Shown: positions 43,053 to 53,521 of the stretch, one piece after another
How positions within the stretch are numbered: position 1 is the stretch's first letter
How the letters are laid out: the number at the start of each line of letters is the position of its first letter
From: Nocardioides cremeus
GTDB lineage: Bacteria > Actinomycetota > Actinomycetes > Propionibacteriales > Nocardioidaceae
Length of the DNA: 64,000 bases
Assembly (NCBI RefSeq): GCF_030518195.1
Contig: NZ_JAULSC010000008.1
Location: 1 to 64,000, forward strand
Direction: 5' to 3'
Notes under the pieces: model-generated
Databases searched by the model: none
Seen by the model: the letters and a program-made list of their open reading frames with translations, nothing else
Told to the model about the DNA's origin: nothing
Position numbers and translations under genes: made by a program

Positions 43053-44432
43053 TCAGCCGAGCAGCGGCGCGACGGCCCGGGCCACGAGCGAGGGACGCCG
43101 CGTCAACGACTCCTCGGCGTCGGCGGCGGTCATCGCACGCAGGCCGGCGTTGATGCCCAGCCAGCGCAGCGGCTCGGGCTCCCACCGCGGTGAGCGGTGG
43201 CCCACCCAGGGCAGCGCCGTCAGGGCGGTCTCGTGGCCCAGCACGAGGTCGCGCAGGGTGCGCCCGGCGAGGTTGGCGGTGGCGACGCCGTCGCCGACGT
43301 ACCCGCCCGCCCAGGCCAGCCCGCTGGCGCGGTCCAGGCCCACCGAGGCGCACCAGTCGCGCGGGATGCCCAGCGCGCCGCCCCAGGCATGGGTGACCCG
43401 CACCCCGGCCCCGCGACCCAGCACCGGGAACATCTCGTGCAGCGTCGCCAGCAGCCGGGCGTGCACGCGCGGGTCGCGGTCGTGGCCGGGCCGGATCGCC
43501 GAGCCGAGGTGGTAGGGCGCGCCCCGGCCGCCGAAGACCAGGCGGCCGTCGGCGGTGCGCTGGCCGTAGACGACGAGGTGGCGGTGGTCGCTGAACGTCT
43601 CGCGTCGGGCCAGGCCGATCTCCTCCCACACCGCCTCGGGCAGCGGCTCGGTGGCGATCACCAGCGAGTAGACCGGCACGACGTCGCGCTCGTGCCCGGG
43701 CAGGCGCGGCGTGTAGCCCTCGGTGGCGCGCACGACCACGTCGGCGCGCACCACGCCGTACGGCGTCTCGCAGCGCCCGGGCGCGATCGCGGTGACGGGG
43801 GTCCGTTCGTGCACCCGCACACCGCGGCGCTCCACAGCCCGTGCCAGGCCGCGCACCAGCCGCGCCGGGTGCAGCGCGGCGCAGTCGGGCGTGTACGTCG
43901 CGCCCACGGTGCCGCTGGCCCGCACGACCGCCTCGGCCCCGGCCCGGTCGAGCAGGCGCAGGTCGTCGTCACCGCGGCCCCAGGCGCGGGCGTGCTCGAC
44001 CTCGGTGCGGGCCCGGGCCAGCTGCGCGGGGCTGCGGGCCAGGTCGATGGTGCCGCCCTTGGCGAGCTGGGCGTCGATGCCCTCCCCGGCCGCGGCCCGG
44101 GCGACCTCGTCGACGCTGGCCCGCATCGCGGCGTGCTGGGCCAGGGCCGCCGCCCGCCCGTGCCGGCGTCCGTCGGGGCGGTGCAGCCCCGCCAGGGTGT
44201 CGAGCGAGGCGGGGAAGAGCGCCGAGCACCAGCCGCCGTTGCGTCCCGACGCGCCGTAGCCGGCGACCTCGGCCTCCAGCACCGCGATCCGCAGGGCCGG
44301 GTCGGCCTCGGCGAGGTAGTGCGCCGTCCACAGCCCCGTCAGGCCGGCGCCCACGATGGCCACGTCGACGTCGAGGTCGCCGCGCAGCGGGGCCCGCGGC
44401 GCCCAGTCGTCGCCGGCCGTGGCGTGCCACAA
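43053..44432 (-). CDS. FAD-dependent oxidoreductase, PuuB-like (gamma-glutamylputrescine oxidase family)
   Basis: A DAO-family flavoprotein of about 459 residues: FAD site VAIVGAGLTGLWTAHYLAEA, then the family block GASGRNGGWCSALFP and the C-terminal HAWGGALGIPRDW. It belongs with PuuB/OrdL-type oxidases acting on polyamine or aminoaldehyde derivatives. The gene at 49288 is a paralogue-like second copy. The annotated TTG start at 44432 has no ribosome-binding site. An in-frame CTG at 44477 overlaps the stop of the lrp gene as CTGA and would add 15 residues (SRPVSPTEDYRSLSL); this mirrors the ATGA/GTGA couplings common here. Confidence 0.82.
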   Translation of the reverse strand: MWHATAGDDWAPRAPLRGDLDVDVAIVGAGLTGLWTAHYLAEADPALRIAVLEAEVAGYGASGRNGGWCSALFPASLDTLAGLHRPDGRRHGRAAALAQHAAMRASVDEVARAAAGEGIDAQLAKGGTIDLARSPAQLARARTEVEHARAWGRGDDDLRLLDRAGAEAVVRASGTVGATYTPDCAALHPARLVRGLARAVERRGVRVHERTPVTAIAPGRCETPYGVVRADVVVRATEGYTPRLPGHERDVVPVYSLVIATEPLPEAVWEEIGLARRETFSDHRHLVVYGQRTADGRLVFGGRGAPYHLGSAIRPGHDRDPRVHARLLATLHEMFPVLGRGAGVRVTHAWGGALGIPRDWCASVGLDRASGLAWAGGYVGDGVATANLAGRTLRDLVLGHETALTALPWVGHRSPRWEPEPLRWLGINAGLRAMTAADAEESLTRRPSLVARAVAPLLG

Positions 44433-44473
44433 CGACAGCGACCGGTAGTCCTCGGTGGGGGAGACGGGCCTGC

Positions 44474-44947
44474 TCAGCGCACACCCCAGGAGTAGGTCTG
44501 CTTGCGCAGCCGGAGGTACATGAAGGTCTCGGTCGCCACGACGCCCTCGATGGTGCGGATCCGCTGCGAGATCAGCTCGAGCAGGCCCTCGTCGCTCTCG
44601 GCGACCACCTCGGCGAGCAGGTCGTAGGAGCCGGCGGTGATGACGACGTAGTCGACCTCGGCGATCTCGGCCAGCGCGTCGGCCACCGGCTCGAGGGGGC
44701 CGCTGGCGCGGATGCCCACCATCGCCTGGCGGGCGAAGCCGAGCTCGAGCGGGTCGGTGACCGCCACGACCTGCATCACCCCACCCTCGACGAGGCGCTG
44801 CACCCGCTGGCGCACGGCGGCCTCCGAGAGGCCCACGACCTTGCCGATGGCGGCGTACGAGCGTCGTCCGTCCTGCTGCAGCTGCTCGATGATGGCCTTC
44901 GAGACGTCGTCGAGGGGAGTGGTGGTGCGCTCGCTGCGGGGGCTCAT
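44474..44947 (-). CDS. Lrp/AsnC family transcriptional regulator
   Basis: A 157-residue regulator with an N-terminal helix-turn-helix (DDVSKAIIEQLQQDGRRSYA and SEAAVRQRVQRL) and a C-terminal RAM ligand-binding domain (VGIRASGPL to ITAGSYDLLAEVV). These proteins form octamers that sense amino acids or amines. It is divergent from potD and heads the minus-strand PuuB-like gene, so it most likely controls polyamine uptake and oxidation. TAGGTT lies exactly six bases before the ATG, making the mRNA leaderless. Confidence 0.92.
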   Translation of the reverse strand: MSPRSERTTTPLDDVSKAIIEQLQQDGRRSYAAIGKVVGLSEAAVRQRVQRLVEGGVMQVVAVTDPLELGFARQAMVGIRASGPLEPVADALAEIAEVDYVVITAGSYDLLAEVVAESDEGLLELISQRIRTIEGVVATETFMYLRLRKQTYSWGVR

Positions 44948-44959
44948 GCCAGCAACCTA
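44948..44959 (-). promoter_or_regulatory. Leaderless -10 box (TAGGTT) for the lrp-like gene
   Basis: On the minus strand TAGGTT (44959-44954) precedes the ATG at 44947 by six bases, with no ribosome-binding site. Confidence 0.65.
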
Positions 44960-45006
44960 TCGCGGTGGTCGAGGAACGGAACGGTGCGGTGCGCCGCCGT
45001 TGGCGA

Positions 45007-45101
45007 TGGATTTCGTTGCAGACTTGTTTCAGATCAACCGTTTCCCTTGTCCTGGGGGCGTCTGCGGTGACACGATCCGAGTCCAGCCCGACCCTGGAGG
45101 T
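45007..45101 (+). promoter_or_regulatory. potD promoter with AT-rich upstream element
   Basis: An AT-rich stretch (45007-45048) with phased TTTCGTT, TTGTTTC and CCGTTTC segments stands out in this GC-rich DNA and is a candidate Lrp-type binding region. TTGTCC (45047-45052) and CACGAT (45071-45076) form a plausible -35/-10 pair. GGAGGT at 45096-45101 is the potD ribosome-binding site. Confidence 0.45.
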
Positions 45102-45106
45102 ACCAG

Positions 45107-46327
45107 ATGACCGTCCATCCTGACCGCCTCGACGAGCTCGTGCGTGCCGCCCGTGCCGGCGGTGTGCGCGGTGTCGGACGCCGCTCCTTCCTGCGCGGCG
45201 CCTCGGTCTCGGCGCTGGCGGTGGGCGTGCCGGGGCTGCTCGCCGCCTGCGGCACCGAGTCCCAGGTCCAGACCGCCGAGTCCTGCACGTCCGAGGACCG
45301 CTCGGCCGCGGAGAAGGCGCTGGTCTTCTCCAACTGGCCCGAGTACATCGACCGCAAGGGCAAGAAGATGCCCACGCTCGAGGAGTTCCAGACCACCAGC
45401 GGCATCTCGGTCACCTACAACACCGACATCAACGACAACACCGAGTTCTTCGGCAAGGTCAAGGACCAGCTCGGCGGGTGTGAGCCGATCGGTCGCGACA
45501 TCATCACCATGACCGACTGGATGGCCGCGCGGATGGTCGCGCTCGGGTGGGTGCAGGAGCTCGACATGGGCGCGATGCCCCACGTGGAGGCCAACCTCAA
45601 GTCCGACCTGCGCTCGCCCACCTGGGACCCCGACCGCAGCTACAGCGTGCCGTGGCAGAGCGGGCTGACCGGGATCGCCTACAACGCCAAGTACACCGGT
45701 GAGGTCGGCAGCTTCGAGGAGCTGATGACCCGCAGCGACCTCAAGGGCAAGGTCAGCCTGCTCTCGGAGATGGGCGACACGATGCTCTTCATGCTGCTGC
45801 TCGAGGGCGCCGACCCCGAGGACTTCACCGAGGAGCAGTGGTCGGGGGCGCTCGGCCGGCTCGAGGGGTACGTCGGCTCCGGGCAGATCCGTCGGTTCAC
45901 CGGCAACGACTACATCCGCGACCTCAACGCCGGCAACGTGGTGGCCTGCGAGGCCTGGTCGGGCGACGTCATCGCGATGCAGTACGACAACCCCGACATC
46001 AAGTGGGTGGTGCCCGAGGAGGGGCTCTCCCTGTGGTCCGACAACATGCTGGTGCCCAACAAGGCCGAGCACAAGGCGAACGCCGAGGCGCTGATGGACT
46101 TCTACTACCAGCCCGAGATCGCCGCCCAGCTCGCCGCCTGGGTCAACTACATCTGCCCCGTCGAGGGCGCCCAGGAGGCGATGGAGCAGGTCGACCCCTC
46201 GCTCGTCGACAACCCGCTGATCTTCCCCGACGAGGACTTCCTGGCCAACGCCTACGGGTTCATGGAGCTCGACGAGTCCACGCGCCAGCAGTACGACAAG
46301 GACTTCGCCCGGGTGATCGGGGCCTGA
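45107..46327 (+). CDS. potD: Polyamine ABC transporter substrate-binding lipoprotein
   Basis: A 406-residue PotD/PotF-type binding protein. The N terminus has a twin-arginine motif (RGVGRRSFLRG, Arg25-Arg26) and a lipobox LAAC with Cys48, so it is a Tat-type lipoprotein anchored outside the membrane. The mature part shows FSNWPEYID, the classic polyamine-binding opening, and the C-terminal NYICPVEGAQEA. First gene of potDABC; GGAGGT lies five bases before the ATG. Confidence 0.93.
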   Translation: MTVHPDRLDELVRAARAGGVRGVGRRSFLRGASVSALAVGVPGLLAACGTESQVQTAESCTSEDRSAAEKALVFSNWPEYIDRKGKKMPTLEEFQTTSGISVTYNTDINDNTEFFGKVKDQLGGCEPIGRDIITMTDWMAARMVALGWVQELDMGAMPHVEANLKSDLRSPTWDPDRSYSVPWQSGLTGIAYNAKYTGEVGSFEELMTRSDLKGKVSLLSEMGDTMLFMLLLEGADPEDFTEEQWSGALGRLEGYVGSGQIRRFTGNDYIRDLNAGNVVACEAWSGDVIAMQYDNPDIKWVVPEEGLSLWSDNMLVPNKAEHKANAEALMDFYYQPEIAAQLAAWVNYICPVEGAQEAMEQVDPSLVDNPLIFPDEDFLANAYGFMELDESTRQQYDKDFARVIGA

Positions 46328-46362
46328 TGGCGATCCGGACGAGCGTCCCGAGCGGAGGCACG

Positions 46363-47532
46363 ATGAGCCAGGAGAGCGCACCGCAGGGGGCCGGTGCCGA
46401 CCTGGTGCTGAGCGGCCTGACCAAGCGCTTCGCCACGTTCACCGCCGTCGACGACCTCGACCTGAGAGTGCCCCAGGGCTCCTTCTTCGCCCTGCTGGGG
46501 CCCTCGGGGTGCGGCAAGACCACCACGCTGCGGATGGTGGCCGGCCTCGAGGAGCCGACCGCGGGCACGATCACGCTGGGCACCGACGACATCACCCACC
46601 TCAAGCCCTACAAGCGCCCCGTCAACACGGTCTTCCAGAGCTACGCGCTCTTCCCGCACCTCAGCATCGCCGCCAATGTCGCGTTCGGCCTGCGGCGGCG
46701 CGGTCGCAAGCAGGTCGCCGAGGACGTCGAGCGGATGCTCGACCTGGTCGAGCTCACGGGCCTGGCCGACCGCCGCCCCGCCCAGCTGTCCGGTGGCCAG
46801 CAGCAGCGGGTGGCGCTCGCCCGCGCCCTGATCAACCAGCCCCGGGTGCTGCTGCTCGACGAGCCCCTGGGCGCGCTCGACCTCAAGCTGCGCCGGCAGA
46901 TGCAGATCGAGCTCAAGCGGATCCAGACCGAGGTCGGGCTGACCTTCGTGCACGTCACCCACGACCAGGAGGAGGCCATGACGATGGCCGACACCGTCGC
47001 GGTGATGAACGCGGGGCGCATCGAGCAGCTCGGTCCGCCCGAGGTCCTCTACGAGTGCCCGGCGACCACCTTCGTCGCCAACTTCCTGGGACAGTCCAAC
47101 CTGGTCGCGGGCCGTGTCGTCGGCGGGAGCGGCGTCAGCGGCGGGGGCGACGGGGGTGACGTCGTCCTCGACGTGCACGGCGCCACGGTGCGCGCCGACC
47201 GCGCCCGCGCCGTGGTCGCGCAGGGCGACGTCTGGGTCGGCGTACGGCCCGAGAAGGTGGTCCTGGCGCCGGCCGGCGTCGCGCCGCCCGAGCCCGCGGG
47301 CAACTGCCTGCGCGGCGGGGTCGTCAGCGACGTCAGCTTCGTCGGGGTCAGCACCCAGTACCTCGTGCGGATGCCGTGGGGCCAGGAGCTCACGGCCTTC
47401 TCCCAGAACTCCGGCCACCACGAGAGGCTGCGCACCGGCGCGGCGGTCGACCTGCACTGGTCGCCGGCGCACACCTTCTGCCTCGACGCCTCCCAGGACG
47501 CCGCCGCCGGCGTCGAGCCCGAGGACCGGTGA
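46363..47532 (+). CDS. potA: Polyamine ABC transporter ATP-binding protein
   Basis: A 389-residue ABC ATPase: Walker [11 protein letters not shown]-loop FQSYALFPH, signature LSGGQQQR, Walker [12 protein letters not shown] and H-loop THDQEEA. A C-terminal TOBE domain ([10 protein letters not shown] onward) is typical of PotA. ATG at 46363 has GGAGG at 46354-46358. An in-frame ATG at 46327 overlaps the potD stop (TGATG) and would add 12 residues (AIRTSVPSGGT). Energises uptake with PotB and PotC. Confidence 0.94.
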   Translation: MSQESAPQGAGADLVLSGLTKRFATFTAVDDLDLRVPQGSFFALLGPSGCGKTTTLRMVAGLEEPTAGTITLGTDDITHLKPYKRPVNTVFQSYALFPHLSIAANVAFGLRRRGRKQVAEDVERMLDLVELTGLADRRPAQLSGGQQQRVALARALINQPRVLLLDEPLGALDLKLRRQMQIELKRIQTEVGLTFVHVTHDQEEAMTMADTVAVMNAGRIEQLGPPEVLYECPATTFVANFLGQSNLVAGRVVGGSGVSGGGDGGDVVLDVHGATVRADRARAVVAQGDVWVGVRPEKVVLAPAGVAPPEPAGNCLRGGVVSDVSFVGVSTQYLVRMPWGQELTAFSQNSGHHERLRTGAAVDLHWSPAHTFCLDASQDAAAGVEPEDR

Positions 47533-48434
47533 GCGTGGCCGGACCGTTGCGCACCGCCGAGCCGTCCGCGCCACCACCCGCGCCCGGTGGACGCCGCGGC
47601 GGCCTGAGCGGCTATCTGCTGCTGCTGCCCGGCGGCGTGTGGCTGGCGCTCTTCTTCGTGGTGCCCACCGCGACCCTGGTCGCGACCAGCCTCTACGACC
47701 CGAGCGGGTCGCTGCAGCTGGGCTACCGGATGACCGGGCACGTGCAGAACTACGCCGACTCCCTGCAGGACTACGCGCCCCAGCTGGTGCGCAGCTTCGT
47801 GTACGCCGGCACCGCGACGCTCGCCTGCGTCGTCCTCGGCTTCCCGCTGGCCTACGCGATCGCGTTCAAGGCCGGGCGGTGGAAGAACCTGATGCTGGTC
47901 GCCGTCATCGCGCCGTTCTTCACCAGCTTCCTGGTGCGCACCCTGTCGTGGCAGTACATCCTCGGCGACAACGAGGCACTGGTCTCGTTCCTGCGCGCGG
48001 TCCGGGTGCTGGGGGAGGACGGGCACCTGCTCGCCACCCCGTTCGCGGTCGTGACCGGGCTGACCTACAACTTCCTGCCGTTCATGGTGCTGCCGCTCTA
48101 CGCCTCGCTGGAGAAGATCGACCACCGGTTCCTCGAGGCCGCGGCCGACCTCTACTCCTCGCCGTTCACCGCCTTCCGCACCGTGACCCTGCCGCTGGCG
48201 ATGCCCGGGCTGGTCGCCGGCACCCTGCTGACCTTCATCCCCTCGGCCGGCGACTACATCAACTCCGAGCTGCTCGGCAACCCGCAGACCCGCATGGTCG
48301 GCAACGAGATCCAGGACCTCTTCGCCGCCGGTGACTACCCGACGGCCTCGGCGCTGTCGGTCACCTTGATGGCCGCCATCGTGCTGCTGGTCTTCGTCTA
48401 CGTGCGCCGCTCCGGCACCGAGGAGCTGGTGTGA
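47529..48434 (+). CDS. potB: Polyamine ABC transporter permease
   Basis: A 301-residue inner-membrane permease with six membrane segments and the EAA-type loop EAAADLYSSPFTAFRTVTLP that contacts PotA. The N terminus is Pro/Gly-rich. GTG start overlaps the potA stop as GTGA, and its own stop overlaps the potC start the same way. Confidence 0.93.
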   Translation: MSVAGPLRTAEPSAPPPAPGGRRGGLSGYLLLLPGGVWLALFFVVPTATLVATSLYDPSGSLQLGYRMTGHVQNYADSLQDYAPQLVRSFVYAGTATLACVVLGFPLAYAIAFKAGRWKNLMLVAVIAPFFTSFLVRTLSWQYILGDNEALVSFLRAVRVLGEDGHLLATPFAVVTGLTYNFLPFMVLPLYASLEKIDHRFLEAAADLYSSPFTAFRTVTLPLAMPGLVAGTLLTFIPSAGDYINSELLGNPQTRMVGNEIQDLFAAGDYPTASALSVTLMAAIVLLVFVYVRRSGTEELV

Positions 48435-49291
48435 GCACCGCGACCGCGACCGCGCGCCGCACCGGCCGGGGCTCTGGCCGGGGTGCTGGCCGGGGTCCGG
48501 GCCGGTGGCTGGCCGACCACCTCGTGCTGGTCCTCGGGCTGCTGGTGCTGGTCTACATGACCGTGCCGGTGCTCGTGGTGATGCTGATGTCGTTCAACGA
48601 CCCCGCCAGCCGCAACAGCTACAGCTTCGACGGGTTCACCCTCGCCAACTGGACCGACGTCTGCGGGCCCTACCAGCTGTGCGAGTCACTGGTGACCAGC
48701 CTGCAGATCGGCCTGCTGGCGACCCTGGGCGCGACCCTGCTGGGCACCCTGATGGCCTTCGCGATGGTCCGGCACCGCTTCCGGGGCCGCAGCGCCGCCA
48801 ACCTGCTGATCTTCCTGCCGATGGCCACGCCCGAGGTGGTGATGGGCTCCTCGCTGCTGGCGCTGTTCGTCAATGTCGGCGTGGCCGGCTTCCTCGGCTT
48901 CTGGACCATCCTGGTCGCGCACGTGCTGTTCTGCCTGTCCTTCGTCGTGGTCACCGTCAAGGCGCGCCTGGCCGGGCTCGACCCGCGCCTGGAGCAGGCG
49001 GCGATGGACCTGTACGCCAACGAGTGGCAGACGTTCTGGCGGATCAGCTTCCCGCTGGTCTTCCCGGGCATCCTGGGGGCGGCGCTGCTGAGCTTCTCGT
49101 TGTCCTTCGACGACTTCATCATCACCAACCTCAACGCCGGGCAGGAGGTCACCTTCCCGATGTTCGTGTGGGGCGCGGCGCAACGCGGCATCCCGCCGCA
49201 GATCAACGTCGTGGGCACGATCATGTTCCTCGTCGCGATGAGCGTCGTGCTCGTCGGCGAGCTCGGCAGCCGGAGGCGGGCCGGGCGGTGA
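48431..49291 (+). CDS. potC: Polyamine ABC transporter permease
   Basis: A 286-residue permease, partner of PotB, with six membrane segments and the EAA-type loop EQAAMDLYANEWQTFWRISF. The N-terminal 25 residues are rich in Arg, Gly and Thr. GTG start overlaps potB (GTGA) and the stop overlaps the GTG of the following oxidoreductase, so five genes potD to the oxidase are tightly coupled. Confidence 0.93.
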   Translation: MSTATATARRTGRGSGRGAGRGPGRWLADHLVLVLGLLVLVYMTVPVLVVMLMSFNDPASRNSYSFDGFTLANWTDVCGPYQLCESLVTSLQIGLLATLGATLLGTLMAFAMVRHRFRGRSAANLLIFLPMATPEVVMGSSLLALFVNVGVAGFLGFWTILVAHVLFCLSFVVVTVKARLAGLDPRLEQAAMDLYANEWQTFWRISFPLVFPGILGAALLSFSLSFDDFIITNLNAGQEVTFPMFVWGAAQRGIPPQINVVGTIMFLVAMSVVLVGELGSRRRAGR

Positions 49292-50700
49292 GCACCACCG
49301 CCGAGCGGGCCCTCGCGCACGCCGAGCCGCGGACGTACTGGCTCGACGACCCCGCACGCCCGACGACGGCGCCACCGCTGGCCGGGCGGGCCCGCGCCGA
49401 CCTCGTCGTGGTGGGAGGCGGCTACACCGGGCTGTGGACCGCCCTGCTGGCCCGGGCCCGCCACCCCTCCGCGACCGTGCTGCTGCTCGAGGCGGGCGAG
49501 TGCGGCGGCCAGGGCAGTGGGCGCAACGGCGGCTTCGCCTCCGCCAGCCTGACCCACGGCTTCGGCAACGGGCTCGAGCGCTGGCCCGAGGAGCTGGACG
49601 TCCTCGACCGGCTCGGGGCCGAGAACCTGCGCGAGATCGGGGCCAGCATCGCCGCGCTCGGCATCGACTGCGACTGGCGCGAGGTGGGCGAGCTGAGCGT
49701 CGCCACCCGGCCCCACCACGTCGCCGAGCTGCAGGAGCTGGCCGCCGCGCTGGTCGAGCACGGTGGCCAGGCGAGCTGGCTGGACGCCGCCGAGGCGCAG
49801 GCGCAGGTCGCGTCACCGACGTACCTCGGGGCGCTGAGCGAGCCCACCGGCCTGGCGCTCGTCGAGCCGGCCCGGCTGGCGTGGGGGCTGCGGCGCGCGT
49901 GCCTGGAGGCCGGCGTGGTCGTGCACGAGTCGACCAGGGTGGTCGGCCTCGAGCGCTCCGGGGTCGGCGTCGAGCTGGCGACCCTGGGGCCGCAGGGGGC
50001 GGGGCGGGTGCGCGCGGGGCGGGTTGCCCTGGCCACCAACGCCTTCCCGCCGCTGCTGCGCCGGCTGCGGCTGATGACCGTGCCGGTCTACGACCACGTG
50101 CTGATGACCGAGCCGCTCACCGCCGACCAGCTCGCCTCGATCGGGTGGTCGGGGCGCCAGGGCATCGGCGACGCGGCCAACCAGTTCCACTACTACCGCC
50201 TGACCCGCGACGACCGCATCCTGTGGGGCGGCTACGACGCCGTCTACCACTTCGGCAGCCGCATCGACGCCTCGCTCGAGCAGCGCGAGCAGACGCACCG
50301 GATGCTGGCCGAGCACTTCCTCGAGACGTTCCCGCAGCTGGCCGGCATCCGCTTCACGCACCGCTGGGGCGGGGTCATCGACACCTGCACCCGCTTCTCG
50401 GCGTTCTTCGGCACCGCGGTCTCGGGCCGGGTCGGCTACGCGCTGGGCTACACCGGGCTCGGCGTGGGCGCCTCCCGGTTCGGTGCCCAGGTGGTGCTCG
50501 ACCTCCTCGACGGCGCCGACACCGAGCGGACCCGGCTGCGGATGGTGCGCGAGCGCCCGCTGCCCTTCCCGCCCGAGCCGCTGCGCTCGGTGGGCATCAA
50601 CCTGACCCGCTGGTCGCTCGACCGCGCCGACCGCCGCGGCGGGCGGCGCAACCTGTGGCTGCGCGGCCTCGACGCCGCCGGCCTCGGCTTCGACTCCTGA
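49288..50700 (+). CDS. FAD-dependent oxidoreductase, PuuB-like, coupled to potDABC
   Basis: A 470-residue DAO-family flavoprotein with FAD site LVVVGGGYTGLWTALLARAR, GSGRNGGFASASL and the C-terminal HRWGGVIDTCTRFSAFFG with YALGYTGLGVGASRFG. It is the second PuuB-like enzyme in the window; the two share the same block order. Its GTG start overlaps the potC stop, which strongly ties the reaction to the imported polyamine or a gamma-glutamyl derivative. No gamma-glutamylputrescine synthetase gene is present. Its stop is followed immediately by six perfect-period tandem repeats. Confidence 0.85.
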   Translation: MSTTAERALAHAEPRTYWLDDPARPTTAPPLAGRARADLVVVGGGYTGLWTALLARARHPSATVLLLEAGECGGQGSGRNGGFASASLTHGFGNGLERWPEELDVLDRLGAENLREIGASIAALGIDCDWREVGELSVATRPHHVAELQELAAALVEHGGQASWLDAAEAQAQVASPTYLGALSEPTGLALVEPARLAWGLRRACLEAGVVVHESTRVVGLERSGVGVELATLGPQGAGRVRAGRVALATNAFPPLLRRLRLMTVPVYDHVLMTEPLTADQLASIGWSGRQGIGDAANQFHYYRLTRDDRILWGGYDAVYHFGSRIDASLEQREQTHRMLAEHFLETFPQLAGIRFTHRWGGVIDTCTRFSAFFGTAVSGRVGYALGYTGLGVGASRFGAQVVLDLLDGADTERTRLRMVRERPLPFPPEPLRSVGINLTRWSLDRADRRGGRRNLWLRGLDAAGLGFDS

Positions 50701-50851
50701 CCCGGCCCCAACATCCCGCCCACCCGGCCCCAACTTCCCGCCCACCCGGCCCCAACTTCCCGCTGACCCGGCCTGAACTTCCCGCTGACCCGGCCTGAAC
50801 TTCCCGTCGGCCCGGCCTCAACTTCCCGTCGAGCCGGCCCGGACGTTCCGG
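50701..50851 (+). repeat. Six 22-bp tandem repeats plus a decayed seventh (site B)
   Basis: Units start at 50701, 50723, 50745, 50767, 50789 and 50811, each exactly 22 bases with the core CCCGGCC..AACTTCCCG; a seventh, degenerate copy begins at 50833. The first unit starts at the base after the TGA of the oxidoreductase gene. The units are not an open reading frame extension and carry no promoter-like sequence. Confidence 0.92.
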
Positions 50852-50911
50852 GCCGCTCCTGGTTCTCCACAGGTCGGGGCAGGGCCGCTGGCGCCCGGGT
50901 CACCGCAGGCG

Positions 50912-50917
50912 CAGCCT
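50912..50917 (+). promoter_or_regulatory. Possible leaderless -10 box (CAGCCT)
   Basis: CAGCCT is six bases before the ATG at 50924, again with A at position 2 and T at position 6. The region just upstream contains TTCTCCACAGG, a frequent-looking element whose role is unclear. Confidence 0.4.
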
Positions 50918-50923
50918 GGGGGC

Positions 50924-51865
50924 ATGGCACAGATCATCGACCTCGGGCACTCGCTGCCGCTGGACCGTCCCTTCACCACCGCTGAGGCCTACGACCGCGG
51001 CCTCGGCGACCGCCAGCTGCGGCGGATGGTCGAGCACGGGTGGCTGCGTCGACCCGCGCGCGGCGTGTACGTCGTCGGCGCGCTCGAGGACACCCTCGAG
51101 CTGAGGTGCGCGGTGCTGAGGCTCGTGGTGCCCGACGACGCGTTCCTCTGCGACCACACCGCGGCCTGGCTGCACGCGGGCGACCGTGCGCTGGCGCCCA
51201 ACGACCACCTCGCCACCCCCGATCTCGCCTGCTTCCGGCGGGCCGGGCGCCTGAAGCGGTCGACCGTGCGCAGCGGCGAGCGCGCCGTGCGCGACAGCGA
51301 CCTGGTCGAGGTCCACGGCCTGGTCACGACCACGCCGCTGCGCACTGCGCTCGACCTCGGGCGTCTGCCCAGGTCCAACGACGTGCGCCTGCACGGCATG
51401 GACTCGATGCTCTCGCTCGGCGTCTTCGAGCACGACGAGCTGCTGGCCGGTGTCAACCGCTTCGCCGGCCAGCGCGGCGTCGTCGCCCTCCGGGCCCTGG
51501 TCCGGATGGCCGACGGCGGGTCCGAGTCGTTCGGCGAGTCGGCCCTGCGGTTGCGGTGGCACGAGGCCGGGCTGCCGCGCCCGGTCACGCAGCTCGAGGT
51601 GGCGCGCGACGACGGGGCGGCGTACCGGGTCGACATGGGGCTGGCCGAGGAGAAGACCGGTGCGGAGTACGACGGCGAGGACTTCCACTCCTCGCCCGAG
51701 CAGCGGGAGCACGACCTGGGCCGGCGCGCCTGGCTGCACCAGGCCGCGTGGACGATCGAGGTCTTCCGGCGCCGCTGCGTCTTCGGCCCCGAGCAGGACG
51801 TCCAGCGTCGCCTGCGGGCGCTGCACGAGAGCATCACCAGCAACCGTCGACGGCACTACCTGTGA
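50924..51865 (+). CDS. AbiEi-like winged-helix protein with C-terminal Vsr/DUF559-type nuclease-like domain
   Basis: A 313-residue protein. Residues 15-60 (FTTAEAYDRGLGDRQLRRMVEHGWLRRPARGVYV region) resemble the AbiEi antitoxin winged-helix. The C-terminal part, with YRVDMGLAEEKTGAEYDGED and EQREHDLGRRAWL, looks like the DUF559/very-short-patch-repair nuclease fold common in actinobacteria. True AbiE systems have an AbiEii nucleotidyltransferase next door; none is present, so this is an orphan. It may be a DNA-binding nuclease or a remnant of a defence module. Function not established. Confidence 0.7.
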   Translation: MAQIIDLGHSLPLDRPFTTAEAYDRGLGDRQLRRMVEHGWLRRPARGVYVVGALEDTLELRCAVLRLVVPDDAFLCDHTAAWLHAGDRALAPNDHLATPDLACFRRAGRLKRSTVRSGERAVRDSDLVEVHGLVTTTPLRTALDLGRLPRSNDVRLHGMDSMLSLGVFEHDELLAGVNRFAGQRGVVALRALVRMADGGSESFGESALRLRWHEAGLPRPVTQLEVARDDGAAYRVDMGLAEEKTGAEYDGEDFHSSPEQREHDLGRRAWLHQAAWTIEVFRRRCVFGPEQDVQRRLRALHESITSNRRRHYL

Positions 51866-51868
51866 CGG

Positions 51869-51934
51869 TCCGGGCCGGCTCACCGCGACGTACGGGCCGG
51901 GTCGACGCGAAGTATGGGCCGGGTCGGGGTGTGG
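51869..51934 (-). repeat. Three 22-bp tandem repeats (site C)
   Basis: Units at 51869-51890, 51891-51912 and 51913-51934 share the plus-strand core CGGGCCGGGTCGACGCGAAG, which is the reverse complement of the site B motif. They end at the base next to the stop codon of the minus-strand dehydrogenase gene, so along that gene they read in the same sense as at the other sites. Confidence 0.85.
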
Positions 51935-53443
<1,509 letters not shown>

Positions 53444-53460
53444 AGGACTCCTGGGGGAGG

Positions 53461-53521
53461 TTCGGGCCGGGTCGACGCGAAGTTCGGGCCGGGTGGGCGG
53501 GAAGTTCGGGCCGGGTCAGGG
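53461..53521 (-). repeat. Three 22-bp tandem repeats (site D)
   Basis: Units at 53461-53482, 53483-53504 and a partial at 53505-53521 share the plus-strand TTCGGGCCGGGT core. They begin directly after the TAG stop of the minus-strand aminotransferase gene (53522-53524) and read along it as CCCGGCCCGAACTTC. They occupy nearly the whole 78-base gap between two co-directional genes. Confidence 0.88.

Noticed and set aside
50701..50851. Tandem repeats considered as a CRISPR array
   Set aside because: Units are contiguous without spacers, only 22 bp, and no cas genes are near.
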